The notes under the pieces: generated by a model
Database searches by the model: none
The model's input: only the letters and a program-made list of their open reading frames with translations
What the model was told of the DNA's origin: nothing
Program-made: the position numbers and the translations under genes
DNA from: Parasteatoda lunata
Taxonomy: Eukaryota; Arthropoda; Arachnida; Araneae; Theridiidae
Length of the DNA: 64,000 nt
Assembly (NCBI GenBank): GCA_949128135.1
Contig: OX421974.1
Coordinates: 47,618,020 to 47,682,019, forward strand
Reading direction: 5' to 3'
Shown: positions 1 through 12,600 of the stretch, in pieces
Numbering within the stretch: the first letter of the stretch is position 1
Layout: each line of letters begins with the position of its first letter

Positions 1-1072
1 ATGCTTACCAATCGAAATTGAAATCATAAATACTCATTTAAATCAGAATTTATATAAAAAAATAGAAAAATTTTTACACTCTAGGTTTTCAAAAAAAAAA
101 AAAAACATACGATATTTTAATAAATAATAGTTTCATTAAATGATTATTTAAATAAGGTGGCCGATATATTATATAGAAAAGTATATACACAAGAAAATCA
201 GAAGTATCGTTATTTTATAAATTAAATATATTTAAAAACAATTTAATTTAACATGTTTTTTTTATTTAAAACATTTTAAATTTCCATTTAACCAAATTTC
301 CATTTGCCTAAATTCTTGTACGCTATTGTGTAAGAATTGCTTTCGTTTTTAAATTTCACATAGAAAACATAGATTTTTATGTTCTCAAGAACATATATGT
401 ATTTTCATTTAATATTATGCTATTTTTATAACGAAAGAGGTAATAATATAAGAAACTAAAAATTTAATTTAAACGTTATTTCTCTGCTGCTTATGAAATT
501 ACTTTTTATACCATAAAGAATGTAGTGACGTCAGTAAGCCAAATTTTCAAAAGAATCTATTTACTATTAATAATCAGAATAATCCATAATAACAATAAAT
601 ACAATAATAAAGAAAAGAAAATATCATAAAGGGATCAAGGAAATAAAAAGTATTAGAAGCTTCAAAAATATTTAACGAGGATTGTGAGATTGAAAACATT
701 AAAGCCCGTCTGATTGCCGAATGAAATTCAGTGATTAATTGAAGCTTCAAATTTCATTCAATTTTCAAACATTCAAACTGTTTATTACGCTTTAAACTCT
801 ATTTTCTTTAAAAGTTCTGGCACTCAGACCATTGATTAATTTTTTCAAGATAAGTAAGAGAAGTACTTAGGGATTAGATAGCTTTTTTACTATTGCATAA
901 TATTAGTTCTCAATTTAAATTAAATTGGCCTTTACTCTTTGAAGAGCAATTTTATACAAAAAAGCCCATCATAGCCCATTATGTAGGTCTAGTGCAACGT
1001 AAATGAAATACCTACCTACAAAAAAATCTACTTTAAACAAAAATGTCTGATTACATGTTTAAATGTTTTTAG
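1..1072 (+). other. intron 3 of copy A (part), no exon seen
   Basis: This AT-rich stretch precedes exon 4 of SEC14-like copy A. I looked for the equivalent of copy B exon 3, which encodes the ARDFNMKNAES segment, and did not find it. The first three coding exons of copy A (about 68 residues) must therefore lie upstream of the window. No repeat family or RNA gene is recognisable here. Confidence 0.6.
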
Positions 1073-1135
1073 CACATTTCTTGGAGGAAGGAATACAATA
1101 TAGATACCCTCTTGACTGACTATCAACTTCCCGAA
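1073..1135 (+). CDS. SEC14L2-like: copy A exon 4
   Basis: The exon encodes 21 codons (HISWRKEY...TDYQLPE), the end of the CRAL-TRIO N-terminal helices. The acceptor is tttttag and the donor GAA|gtaagt, with phase 0 at both ends. It differs from copy B exon 4 by one residue (Ile for Val). Confidence 0.9.
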
Positions 1136-3611
1136 GTAAGTAATTTATCAATCATAGGATTTCAATTAAAATGCTACAAATTAGAAAAAAAATATATACT
1201 CAAGTCCTTCTCACAAAATAAAAAAAAGCACAGTTTTTCTAGGCGAAGGTAAAGTACCTTGGGTGTTACTCTTCAAGGAAAGTTATGTTTTACAGTTTTT
1301 AAATCTAAGAATTAAATTCCATTATATTCAATTGTTTTTTTTTGTGTGAATTACTCTCACATTGTTTACCCTGATGTATTTAAAAGTAACTAAATTATTT
1401 TTATTAGTAGGAGACTCTTCCCCAGTTTGCTACGCTTACCGTTGTTGCTTCTCATTCATTATTGAATATCAAAGGGAAAGAACGGTTTATATCCTTTTTC
1501 TTACTAATATTATAATTAAAATGTTTTTGTTACATTTTACGGATGATTAAATTTTGGCAAATCAGTCAGTATCCCCACCTTAACGAAAGGAATTATTCCA
1601 ACGAAAGTTCTCTATGCTGTAAAAAAAAAGCAGTTTTTTTTCTGCGCGCAAATTCGTTTTTCCTCAAAATTTAAATAGACGTAAACCATTGTTTCTCCTT
1701 TATATTCGTAGAAGTTTTTTTTTTCTCTTAAAAATTGATAAAAAGATAATTTTGTATAAAAAATATGCAATTATTATAACTTTATGTAAGCACATTTATT
1801 GATAGGTTAATCGTAACGAAATAAAAAATTAGCTGGTTTTAAAAGACAATCAATTACATTAAAAATAAAATTAAACTGAGGAATATACGACACAATCAGC
1901 AATATAATAAGTAATTTTACCAGTTGAAAATTTTTAGCGGTAACCATAACAGTTCGCATTTTTTTCTCTTTTTAGTCTTTAAGTTTTTAAAAATTTTAAT
2001 GTAAATATTAAGATTTGCGTCTGGCAACATCTAAAAAGCGTCTTCTTTCTTTGGTTACTAATTTTATTTTAATGCTTATTTTGACGTCAATTTAAGCGTG
2101 AGCTTATAAAAATAGCGAGATGAAAAAAATTTTCTACAACAAAATATAAGTAATATTATTTAAAGAAAATATACAAAAATAAGACATTTAAAATTGCAAT
2201 AATTGTCAAACAAATAGGAATTTCGAAAAAATCTATCAGCACGTTAAGTGTTAATCCTGTAGCTGTAATTCGGCGTATGGTAGAATTTCAACGAACGGTT
2301 TTCTCTACAAGTTTAACAGTTAATAATCAGCAAATTAATAGTTAAATAATATTTTTTAAAAATTCCATCGAGAGCCGCGATGGCTCAGGGGATAGAGCGT
2401 TCGCCTTCCAATGAGGCGAAATATCTTCAGTGGTAGACGGATTATGTGTTAGAGTCCTCTTACCATCAGGCTAAACGTGTGAGGTTCTCATGGCCTTCCT
2501 TTCCTTGTAGCGCAAATGCGGGTTAGTTCCATCAAAAAGACCTCCACGAAGGCAAATTTCTCCCAATACTTTATCCAGGAGTTCCCTTGTCTTCTGGATT
2601 GGGTTCAAAATTACAAGGCTGCATAGTTGAACATTAGTAGTCATAAACCCAAACTTGGGTCGGCTGTTCAACGACGGTTATAAAATAAAATAAAATCCCT
2701 ATACACTTTTCTATATACGTTACTATTTCGAACTTACTATATTACTATTTCAAATATGGAAAGATAAGTCTCTTTTCTGACAGAAATAACAAAAGTATGT
2801 TCCTTAATTTTAATTCTAGAAGTTTTTTTTTTAAGCAGGTATGGAAAGAAACTGAAATAATCAAATCAAAAATAATATATATCGTTAAATAATTCCGTCA
2901 AAATAATTCAATCATAATTGCTATAGCGTTAAATAATTGCGTTTAAGTAATCAAACCAAAATCATATAAGTCAAAATAATTATATGCTGCACAGCTGTTT
3001 ATTCATATATTGCCTGTTTATCTATATATTTCCAAAAATAACTAATAAGATCAAGATTAATTATTATACAAAATCAGCATTATTTCAAGAGATATATTTA
3101 AAGATAAAATTACATGTTTATTTATTTATTTATTTTTTTAGGTTCTTGAACTATACGGCCCAATAAATGTATTGGGGCAAGACAAGGAAGGCAGCCCAGT
3201 AATCTATGCTGGGATTGGGAAAGTAGATGACAAAGGCGAGTAAAATATTTAAATTTAGCTGCTTTAAGTTTATTAAGTTTATTACATAATAAATTATATT
3301 ATATAAATTATTAGTTCGAGGTAACCGCCGACCGGCCTGTGTAGGGGGCAGGAACTGTCCTTGCATCACGAAGGTTCTGGGTTCGAATCCCGGGCAAGGC
3401 ATGGATGTTTCTTTCTCTCTGTGTTCTATGTCCTTTCTCCTTTTATGTGTGAATGTGACCCGCTCTATAAACGGGTTGTGGTAGTGTGACGTGGGCGACG
3501 CTGCTCCACCGCCGTGGTATTGCCACAGGTGCCCACTGGGTAACGAAAAGAGAGTTAGCAGTTCTGGCACTTTCTGTGGCCAATGGACAATAGTTCCAAG
3601 TGCCCGCCATT

Positions 3612-3643
<32 letters not shown>

Positions 3644-6600
3644 AAAGTTCAAAGTAACCTTCTTTGTAGAAATCGTCATCTTCAACAAAAGTTTCAATTT
3701 AAAAAAAACCTTTATAAGGCCCTTATAATCTTTTTAAAATCTTTTAATTTTTGATCTACGATTTTTAGTAATTGAGTTACGGTAATTTTTCGTACGCTGA
3801 CTAGCGAAACAGGAAGCGAACTCCCGAAAACGAAACTAAATTGTTTTTTGTTAGGCTTTGAATATTTTTATCTTTTTTTTTAGTCGAATAAATTATAATT
3901 TTTACAGGTCGGATTTTTTCTTTTTACCAAAGAATCTAAAGAATGAGATCAGAATAATTGACATGATTATTTAATAATGAATAAATAAAATATCTCTTTT
4001 ACGTTAATTTTTTTTTCAATAATTCTTAAATGGTTTTTCTCCAGTTTTCAGATTCTAGTTCGTTTTTGTAACCTATTTTAATATATTTCAAAAGAAAGTT
4101 TTTAATAAAAAATTTCAAAATGAAATTTTCCTTTTAAAATATTTTTCAAGTAATAAAGAAAGCACCAAAAGATTAAAAATTATATTCAGTTGTTTAACTT
4201 ACTCAACACTAAAATAATAAAGGTAACAGTTGAAGTTAATTAGTTTATATCAATTTAGCTTATTAAATATGTAATACTTTTGCAATAACATAAATATATA
4301 ATTTAATTAGTTTATTTAAGAAAATAGTAACTAAGGACCTTTCTGAAACAGTTTGAAAGTAACTATAGTTTAACTAGTTATAACTACAGTTTGGATAAGT
4401 GTTTCATTTAAAATAATAAATTAATATCAAAAATATTATTCTAGTTGTTACTTTCTGTAATGTAAAAATTCCGATTTATTTTTACGAATATTTAAAATAC
4501 TTAAAGTAATGATAACAAATTTCTAGGATGATATTTCTTATGACGAATAATTAAACTTTTATTTTAGTCGTACTTTAATTTTTATGACGACACTTTTTGT
4601 AACTTTTTTTCTTAAAGAAAAATGTAAATTAAACGGTGACTCCCTTATTTTTATGATAAGAAATATCATTCATTTTAAACAGTAAGACAAATCATTTAAA
4701 ACAATTCATTTTTGAATTTTTGAAGAAAAATATCAACCTTTGAGTTCTGGCATGCATTTCATATAATTATTAAAATAAACTGTTTCTTAGTAGTGGAATA
4801 TATTGAGAGTTTTAAGAGAGATTATAGGTCCAAAGTTGACAATGAGATAGCAAAAATTAAAAGCTTTAATTTTTAAATCTTGCTGTACTATCTCAACGCT
4901 ATCGTGTTTAAAAGATTTTTGTGGCTTTAAAAATAGACAAATACCTTAAATATTAAAAACAAATTATTATGTTTCTAAAAAAAAAATAAAAATAAAAAAA
5001 AATACACCAATTTGACAAAAAATTTTTAGTCTATATAAAAAATTTTCAATTTTTGTAAAAATTTTTTGATTCTAAACAATACAACTTTGTAGTCATTTTT
5101 CAAGCATAAAAAGACACTATTTCATAGATGTTTTTTATGTTTCATACAATTGGCTTTTTTCATATTGATATCTGTATTTCTGCTGCTTTTGTAGATGGCA
5201 ATGCCTTAAAACCATAAACTTGACTAACATAAAGCAAAAAGAGTCGAAGAGCAACACTTAAAGCGAAAAGTTTTAGCTGCAAATTTATTACCTAGTTCTA
5301 GTTTAAAACAATAAAATAATAAATATTTTTTCCAAGTTTTGTATTATAATATCATAATGTATTTACAGGTGTTTTGAAATCAACGAAGAAGATCGATATA
5401 TTTAAACTGAATTTATTTCGAACAGAAACAGCATTAGACATGTTGAAACAAGAAAATGAAAAGGTAAACAGGAATACAGAAAATGAAAAGGTAAACTAGG
5501 AATATCGAAATGAATAAACATCGTTTATTCATTTCTATAACTGAGAGTGAACACTTAATTAATTGATAGTCAGAAATTTTAAGCGAAAATTTATTTTTTA
5601 TTTTTTGTCTTAAATAATATTTTTTTCAAATTCTATTTCAGAAAAAATTTACACATTTTTAGTAATTCTGATTAACCAATAAATCATCCGAAAACATTCT
5701 ATTTTCGCTCATTGTCATAATACAACCATCCATCATTGTCATCATACTACCATCAGAAAATTTGTAAAAAATGTGGTTTACTCGTACAGACTGCGGTGAT
5801 TTAGCCGATTCCGCTAAAAAATTTTGATGTCGAAGAACAGCAAAATTATTGCAGTTAGTGAACTGCAGTAATTTTTTATTAGTGCCAATCTCAAAAGTTT
5901 TACAATAAATACATAGAAATATTAGATTATTTGGTAGCGCCATCTATCCGTGAGCGATGGTAAACACTGGACTTTTGGGCTGAATGTTTCTGTGGTATCT
6001 ATTCTTATAACTAGGGGCATAAATTTGGAGACAGCCGGAAACGGAAGATTCATGAAATGAAAGCATGTAATGAGATCCGAAAACATTCTATTTTCGCTCA
6101 TTGTCATAATACTACCATCCCACCTAAAAATTAACAGCAGAAAATTTATAAAAAAAAATATGGTTTACAGACTGCGGTGTTTTAGCCGATTCCGTTAAAA
6201 AATTTTACTATAAAACTATTTAACTATTTTCTTATAATAGTTAAACATAATAACTTGTTATTTAAACAATTTCTTCCAAGAAGTTTCCAGCAATGTAGAC
6301 TTGAGTCTTTTACGGTACTCGATTTATCTTCCCTATTTGTCATTCTTTTTTTAAGTGTTTAAAACGGTACTCGAACGGTCTTTTACGGTACTCGATTTAC
6401 CTTCCCATTTTGTCTTTTTTTTAAGTGTTTAAAAAGGTACGCTAACGGTCTTTTACGGTACTCGATTTACCTTCCCTATTTGTCATTCTTTTTTTAAGTG
6501 TTTAAAACGAATATTAAAAACAAGCAAATTCTATTAATCTTATGCTCATTAATTTTCAATTCAAGATACTATGAACTCCATTTATTTTCAAGCAAAGATA

Positions 6601-9600
6601 GTTCTTTAATTTAAAAATATTTTTAAGACATAGAAAAAAGTATATAGTTGTAAATTATCTACATTCATTTAAGGCAAATTTCAAAAATAAACAGAAATAA
6701 TAAATTTATGAAAGAGAGTATCATTATAGGCAAAAATTTGGAATTAAATATCCATTTTTAAATTCAATTATGTAAACGTTTTTGATATAAAGTTGTTAAA
6801 AACTAACACTGATTTTTTTTTATTAGGCAAAATTATAAGTTTAGTTTTGGGTTCTAAAATATTTCTAGTTTAGGATGAATTAAACTGAAAAATAATTGGT
6901 AATATTAAATGTTCATATTTTATTATAATATTGTTTTCACCAAAACTTTGTACTAAAGCAACTATTTTAAGTCAATAATAAATTAATTAAAAGAAAATTA
7001 ATAAAAACAAAATTAGCAATAAAATTACCAAAATAGAGAAATATTTAAATACCTAATTTCAAACAGATTTTAACATAATGAAATTGTTCAAAAAAGTATT
7101 TTATTAATTAATGAAGAACATATCATTTTGGAATTCTCCTGATTTATAAATCAGGTAAGTGTTATGATTTTTATAATAAAAAATTTAATTGTAAATATTT
7201 TTCTTTTCTAATTTGATGATAGTTCTCTAGAGAATGGTTTTCTACGTCCGATTAATATTTTTTTTAAAAAAAAAACATGAAAGCTTTTTATTTTAATTTG
7301 AGGAATTTTTAGAATCGTTTTTTTTTTTTTTTTTTTGCGCTAGCATTTTTTATTTTGCGTTTTTTAGTTTATAAAGAATGATTTTTATAGAAACTTAAAT
7401 TGTTTTGATAACAATTGTTGTCAAAAAACGTTTTTTTGCAATATAAATTATATAAATTTATGGGCTTATGTATATTTTTTGAAGTAATATGATTCATAAA
7501 ACTATTGAATGTAAAGTTTAAATAGGTCTTTTATGTTAAATCATTAAATTTATTACAACGATTTCGCAGGCATTAAGTCTTAACTCTAATGAAAAGATGC
7601 ATATTTTTTTCTCTTTATTTACAAATATTTTTCCGATGTGCTTCGGATATTCCTTCTTTAAAAAAAAAAAAAAAGAGATACCATTTTGTTTTCGCTTGCA
7701 TAAGAAAGAATATTAAACATTTTTCTTTTTTAAATTTAAGAAGTCTCAATAAAAAGGAACGTTACAATGCTACACACTGCGTTAAAGACGTCTCCAGAGC
7801 AACTGAATCACTGTTCATATGGAAATCGCAGGGATTCGGCACATACAACAACGCCCCCTATAGTTCATTACGATCGCGAATCAAAATCAAATTATTACTT
7901 AAAAAACCTAAGCTCATGAAGTTAAATCACGTATTTCATTTTAATTAATTTTTTTTATCTATTTCACTTTTCCAGAATGGAAAACTTAATACAAAAGTTG
8001 TTTACATTTACGACTTCGACCAGTTGACGTTTCCGATGGCGACAAACAGAACGGGTAAGTTATATTAAAAAAAAAAGGAAAAAACTAATAAAACTGAAGA
8101 TTTTTTTGATATCCTTGTTGATGGAAACAAAAAAAACGGACAAGTTTAGAAAAAAACTAATAAAACTAAACAATGTTTTCGTTATCGATTACACGAAATT
8201 TTGCCAAGTGTTCTTTAATAGGGAAATGAAATGAATAGTATTATCTTTTTTGATTCAACAAAGAAAATATATTATTTGTCAGTACCAGAATATAAGACGT
8301 AGGTAATTTTCGGGTAGGGAGAAATAAGGTTTGTATTCTCAGCTTTAAAAAAGTAATGCATGCTTAGTACATATTACTTGTGCAATTTTTAACTCTTCGG
8401 TGAAGAATAACATTTATTAAAATAATATTTTAGCTTTATTTCAAATTCCAATCATAAAAAAAAAATTTCTTTTTTTTTTAGTTGTTGAAATGTTAATAAC
8501 TTGGATAAGCATGTACCAAGACAATTATCCTGAACGAATCAAAGCAGTTTACGTCATTAATGGTAAGAACAATAAGTTTAAATTAGATCTTTCGTTTTCA
8601 GACAAATTAATACTCCTTTTTAAGCAATTTATTTTATAAAAAAAGTGTTTAATTTAAATAAATACGTTAAGCGTTGCAGGTGTTTTTTTAAATTCTCAGT
8701 TAGATTACGGGATAAATTTTTATTTTTGGAAAAAAACCTATTTACTTCGCTTAACAGGTGAAGTATTTTATTCGAATGAATTTTATTTTGAATAATAATT
8801 TTCGCCTTTTTAGCTAGACAATATTTTCAAATAATAAATGCAGACGTGTAATATTAAATGCAGATTAATAGTACAATGCTCCAAAAAAAAAAAAAAACTA
8901 ACCACCCTGAATAACTTTTGATTCACTGATCGAATCTTTATATTCTAGAACTCATTCTCAATGGTTCAAGTAGGTTACCTCAAATATGCTAATTTATTAC
9001 AGACGAAATCAGGCACAAAAACATATTTTCTCCGAATAAATATAGCTTTTTTTTTAAAACGGTTTTCGGATTTTTAATCCCCAAGTTATGGGGGTAGCTC
9101 CAATTCGAAAATATATATATATGTTTATTCAGAGAAAGTATGCTTCTGTGTCTGATTTCTTAACTTAATACATCATCTGCTATAATTAATCAGCATATTT
9201 GAGGTCATCCAATTAAGATTACCAATCTTTTTTCTTTTTTTTTTAACGTTTTGCACATGAAGTGCCAATGGCAAACATTAGATTAATTTTTTTATGGAGT
9301 TGGTCTTTTTTGGTTAAAAATTATAAATTTAAAATTTCTTATTAAATTTGTTTCTGTTTTAGATTCGCAAATTTTTAAACATATGAGTTTGGGCAATTAA
9401 TAATAGAAATAAAATGCAGGGAAATTTTTTTCCAAATGAGCGATAACGAATCACAGTTGGAAGAATCTCTCGAAAGCGCGATTTCCAGTTATTAAATTTA
9501 ATCTTTAAATTGTAGCTTTTTGAATCGCAAATATTGAAGATGTTGAAGTTTCTCATTAAAGTGAAAAAGTTTTAAATTGAAAAAACCCTTCAAACCTCCC

Positions 9601-12600
9601 ACGAAACAACCCTTCACAGCTAAGCAGGTCATTTGGCGACCAAAAACTACATTTCGAAGTAGACAAAATAAATTTTATATACTATTTCCTAACCTTAATA
9701 ACTATCAGTAGAAACAATTTTTTCCGATGGGCGAGTGGCGCTTCGGGTACCTGTTTTGTCAGTCTCTGTCACATTTCATAAAAGCAGTATACCTAAACTC
9801 ATTTGATAATAAATTAAAATCTTTGTGATTGTACATAATTTAGTCTACACATTTTATTTTTACAGCACAATTTTACTTTACCTTACTTTTTTCTGCCTTG
9901 AAATTCATTGTGGCTTCAGCTGTTTTGAAGAAGGTTCATATTTATGGAACAGGTAAGTTTAGTATGATTAGAAACTGATCTTTTCTGTTTGTGTATTCTC
10001 TGAAAGACTGTGTGGGGGCGGAGTTATCGACCATGCCAACCGTCATCTATCAAAAGGTACCTCAAGATGGATTCAAGTTAGCATGCTTTATATACCAGTG
10101 AATTGATGTTTATAATTCGTAGTGGTAGTTACGCCACAATACTCCCCCACCAGAATTCTATCAGGGATAGAATTCGCTGAACAGATACCACTAGTTGCTG
10201 TACTTTGTAACAGACCGGGAAAGCGGTCACCGGAATTTTTTTGAGTGCTGAATGTGAGAGGTGTATTAACTTCACAGTAGTAGTCGCTCCTGTGTTGCCA
10301 TTAGTAGTCGAGAGTATGCGGGCAGACGTTGTGTTGAATCGAAACGAGAATGAGTAGCAACAGCGCAGGAAGGTGATGATGCAATCACAAATAGCAAGTC
10401 AACTTTCAATGTGGTCTATCCATCGAAGTAGGCGTTACTGTTAGGAATTTTGCGAAGTGGGCGTTACTGCGTGATCAAATCACGTCCGGAGGTCACCAAT
10501 GTGGAGGCGGAGTTATCGACCATGCCAACCATCATCTATCAAAAGGTACCTCAAGATTGATTCAATTTAGCATGCTTTATATACCAGTGAATTGATGTTT
10601 ATAATTCGTAGTGGTAGTTACGCCACAGCCTGCAAAAACGCTATATGAATATAACATAAAAATTTTAAGTTCCATAATTCCTCCATCGTGGAGCCATATA
10701 TACCTCATGGAGTCATCAACCTCACCACAAGCATTTGTAATATACAATTATAATGGGTCCCCCATGGCCCTGATATATCACCTGCAAAATGCTATGTGTA
10801 GCGTGGCGGAAAGCGGGTTCAAGTCCAATCGTTAGCCTAGATCCATCTTCGTGACGAGCGATTAAATTTCAAAGTGGCAAAGTGACGAATTATACGACTG
10901 GTCGAAAATGACATCACTGCGTCTGGAGAAGACATGTATCGGCTGGTATTTAATTGATTTGACTACAGAATTCATTTTCATGTTCGTCTGGACTTATTTC
11001 ATTCTAGTAAATATTTACGTAATATCAATAATAAGTTTTATTTCCCTCACTTTTACTCGAATAGTAATTGTCACAAAATCATCCAAATTGTCAATAGTAC
11101 TTTTATTTTGAAAAATTTGAATCATTAAAAGAAATATTTTTTTTGTTGTCATGAATTAGTATATTTGTATCAAAAACAAAACAAAATGCAGGCTACTCTC
11201 GTAGTATTTATATTTATTAGCAATCAGGTCTTATAAAAGCGTTAGCCTAGTAGTACTGTTACTGTTTTTTCTTGCCATCAGTGTTGCAAAGGGTTCATCC
11301 AGCTTGCAGGGTTTATAAATATTAAAGATTGAGTTTGAAATTATTAAATAAAATGCGAAGAATCAACTAGGACAAAACATTTATTATAAATAAAACAGGT
11401 AAGAACTAACAACAAACACAAAACAAAAACGTTCCATGAAAATTATGAACAAGCCAACTGATGCCACTCACAGCTTTTAGAAATAAAATAAATAATGCCG
11501 AGGTTGCCAAGAGCATCATTTCCTAAAATCAGTGCCTTTTCAAAATTCAGTAAGTTGCATTATTGTTTTTTATTTAACATCCAGTTATTTTAGTTAAACT
11601 AAATTTTTTAAAATATAAGGCTAAAATATAGATTTGAAAATTAATGCAGTTAATACTTGTAAATGTAATAAAATCAATAATAAATCTATATATATAAATG
11701 AATGTCTGTCTGTATATATGTCCTTTATAGACTCCTAAACCACCCAACCAAAAATTATGAAATTTGGCATACAGGTTGTTTCAAGCACAAGGAAGATCAC
11801 TATCAACATTGAAACATTCTACGATAAATCGTTCTAATACGATGAGCGAAAACAAAAATGGAATTTTTTGATCGATTAAGCGCTAGCCATTGTTTTAAAT
11901 TTAACGAATCAATTTTCACATACTTTAAAGATACATCAGCGATAATTGTTAGCTTATAGCTCTATTTGATCAACAAATATTTTATTGAACGTATTTAAAT
12001 ATTTAATTATTTTATATTCGCTATGTCAATGAACATTACGTGGTAGCACGCGTGGTGTACGTCACCAAATTTATGTTTTCTCAACTTCACGAGACAACAA
12101 AACAATTTCAAAATAATAATAATAATAATTGCTCTAGTATTTCCCCTTAAACTTTTCAGTTCAAAGACAATAACTTATTCCCAAAAGGAAATGTGTTTCT
12201 CTCATAAAAAAATTCATTTTAAAATTCATTCAATGAAATTCAATTATTGTTTTCAACAAAAACAACATATGAAATACGAAGACAACGTCAAAATAATAAT
12301 AATAATTGCACTAGTATTTCCCGTTAAATTTTTCAGTTCAAAAACAATAATTTATTTCTCTCATAACGAAATTCATTTTAAAATTCATTTCATGAAATTC
12401 ATTTATTCTTTTCAACTAAAACAATAAACTAGTTTTAAATCTGAATTAACAAATTCAGAAATGGAATAGGTGTTGCTCATAACCTTCCTATCACAAAACC
12501 TAATAAGTTTATGACTATTATTGATAAAACAATGAATGGAAAACTTTTATTCTTCACATAATGTACATTCAAAATAATTAGAAATCTAGCTTTGATTAAT

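Larger units (their letters stand above)
10011..10627 (+). mobile_element. TRIM-like short LTR element
   Basis: Two 128-bp direct repeats (10011-10138 and 10500-10627) start TGTGG and end CCACA, as LTRs do. They are nearly identical and enclose only 361 bp with no coding frame. Flanks gactg and gcctg may be an imperfect 5-bp target duplication. This fits a terminal-repeat retrotransposon in miniature or an internally deleted LTR element. No primer-binding site starting TGG directly follows the left repeat, which leaves the superfamily open. It lies 58 bp past the exon 9 donor of copy A and is absent from copy B. Confidence 0.78.

Noticed and set aside
3240..3241. GT donor four bases after the GC donor of copy A exon 5
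   Set aside because: Its use shifts the frame and leads to a stop in exon 6 in both copies, so the GC donor is preferred.
7589..7948. 119-residue open frame before exon 7 of copy A
   Set aside because: It has Lys/Phe/Ser-rich composition from AT-rich DNA, no domain, no counterpart in copy B and an intronic location.
10611..10835. 74-residue frame after the TRIM-like element
   Set aside because: It begins inside the right terminal repeat and has no recognisable domain. The region is better explained as repeat debris.
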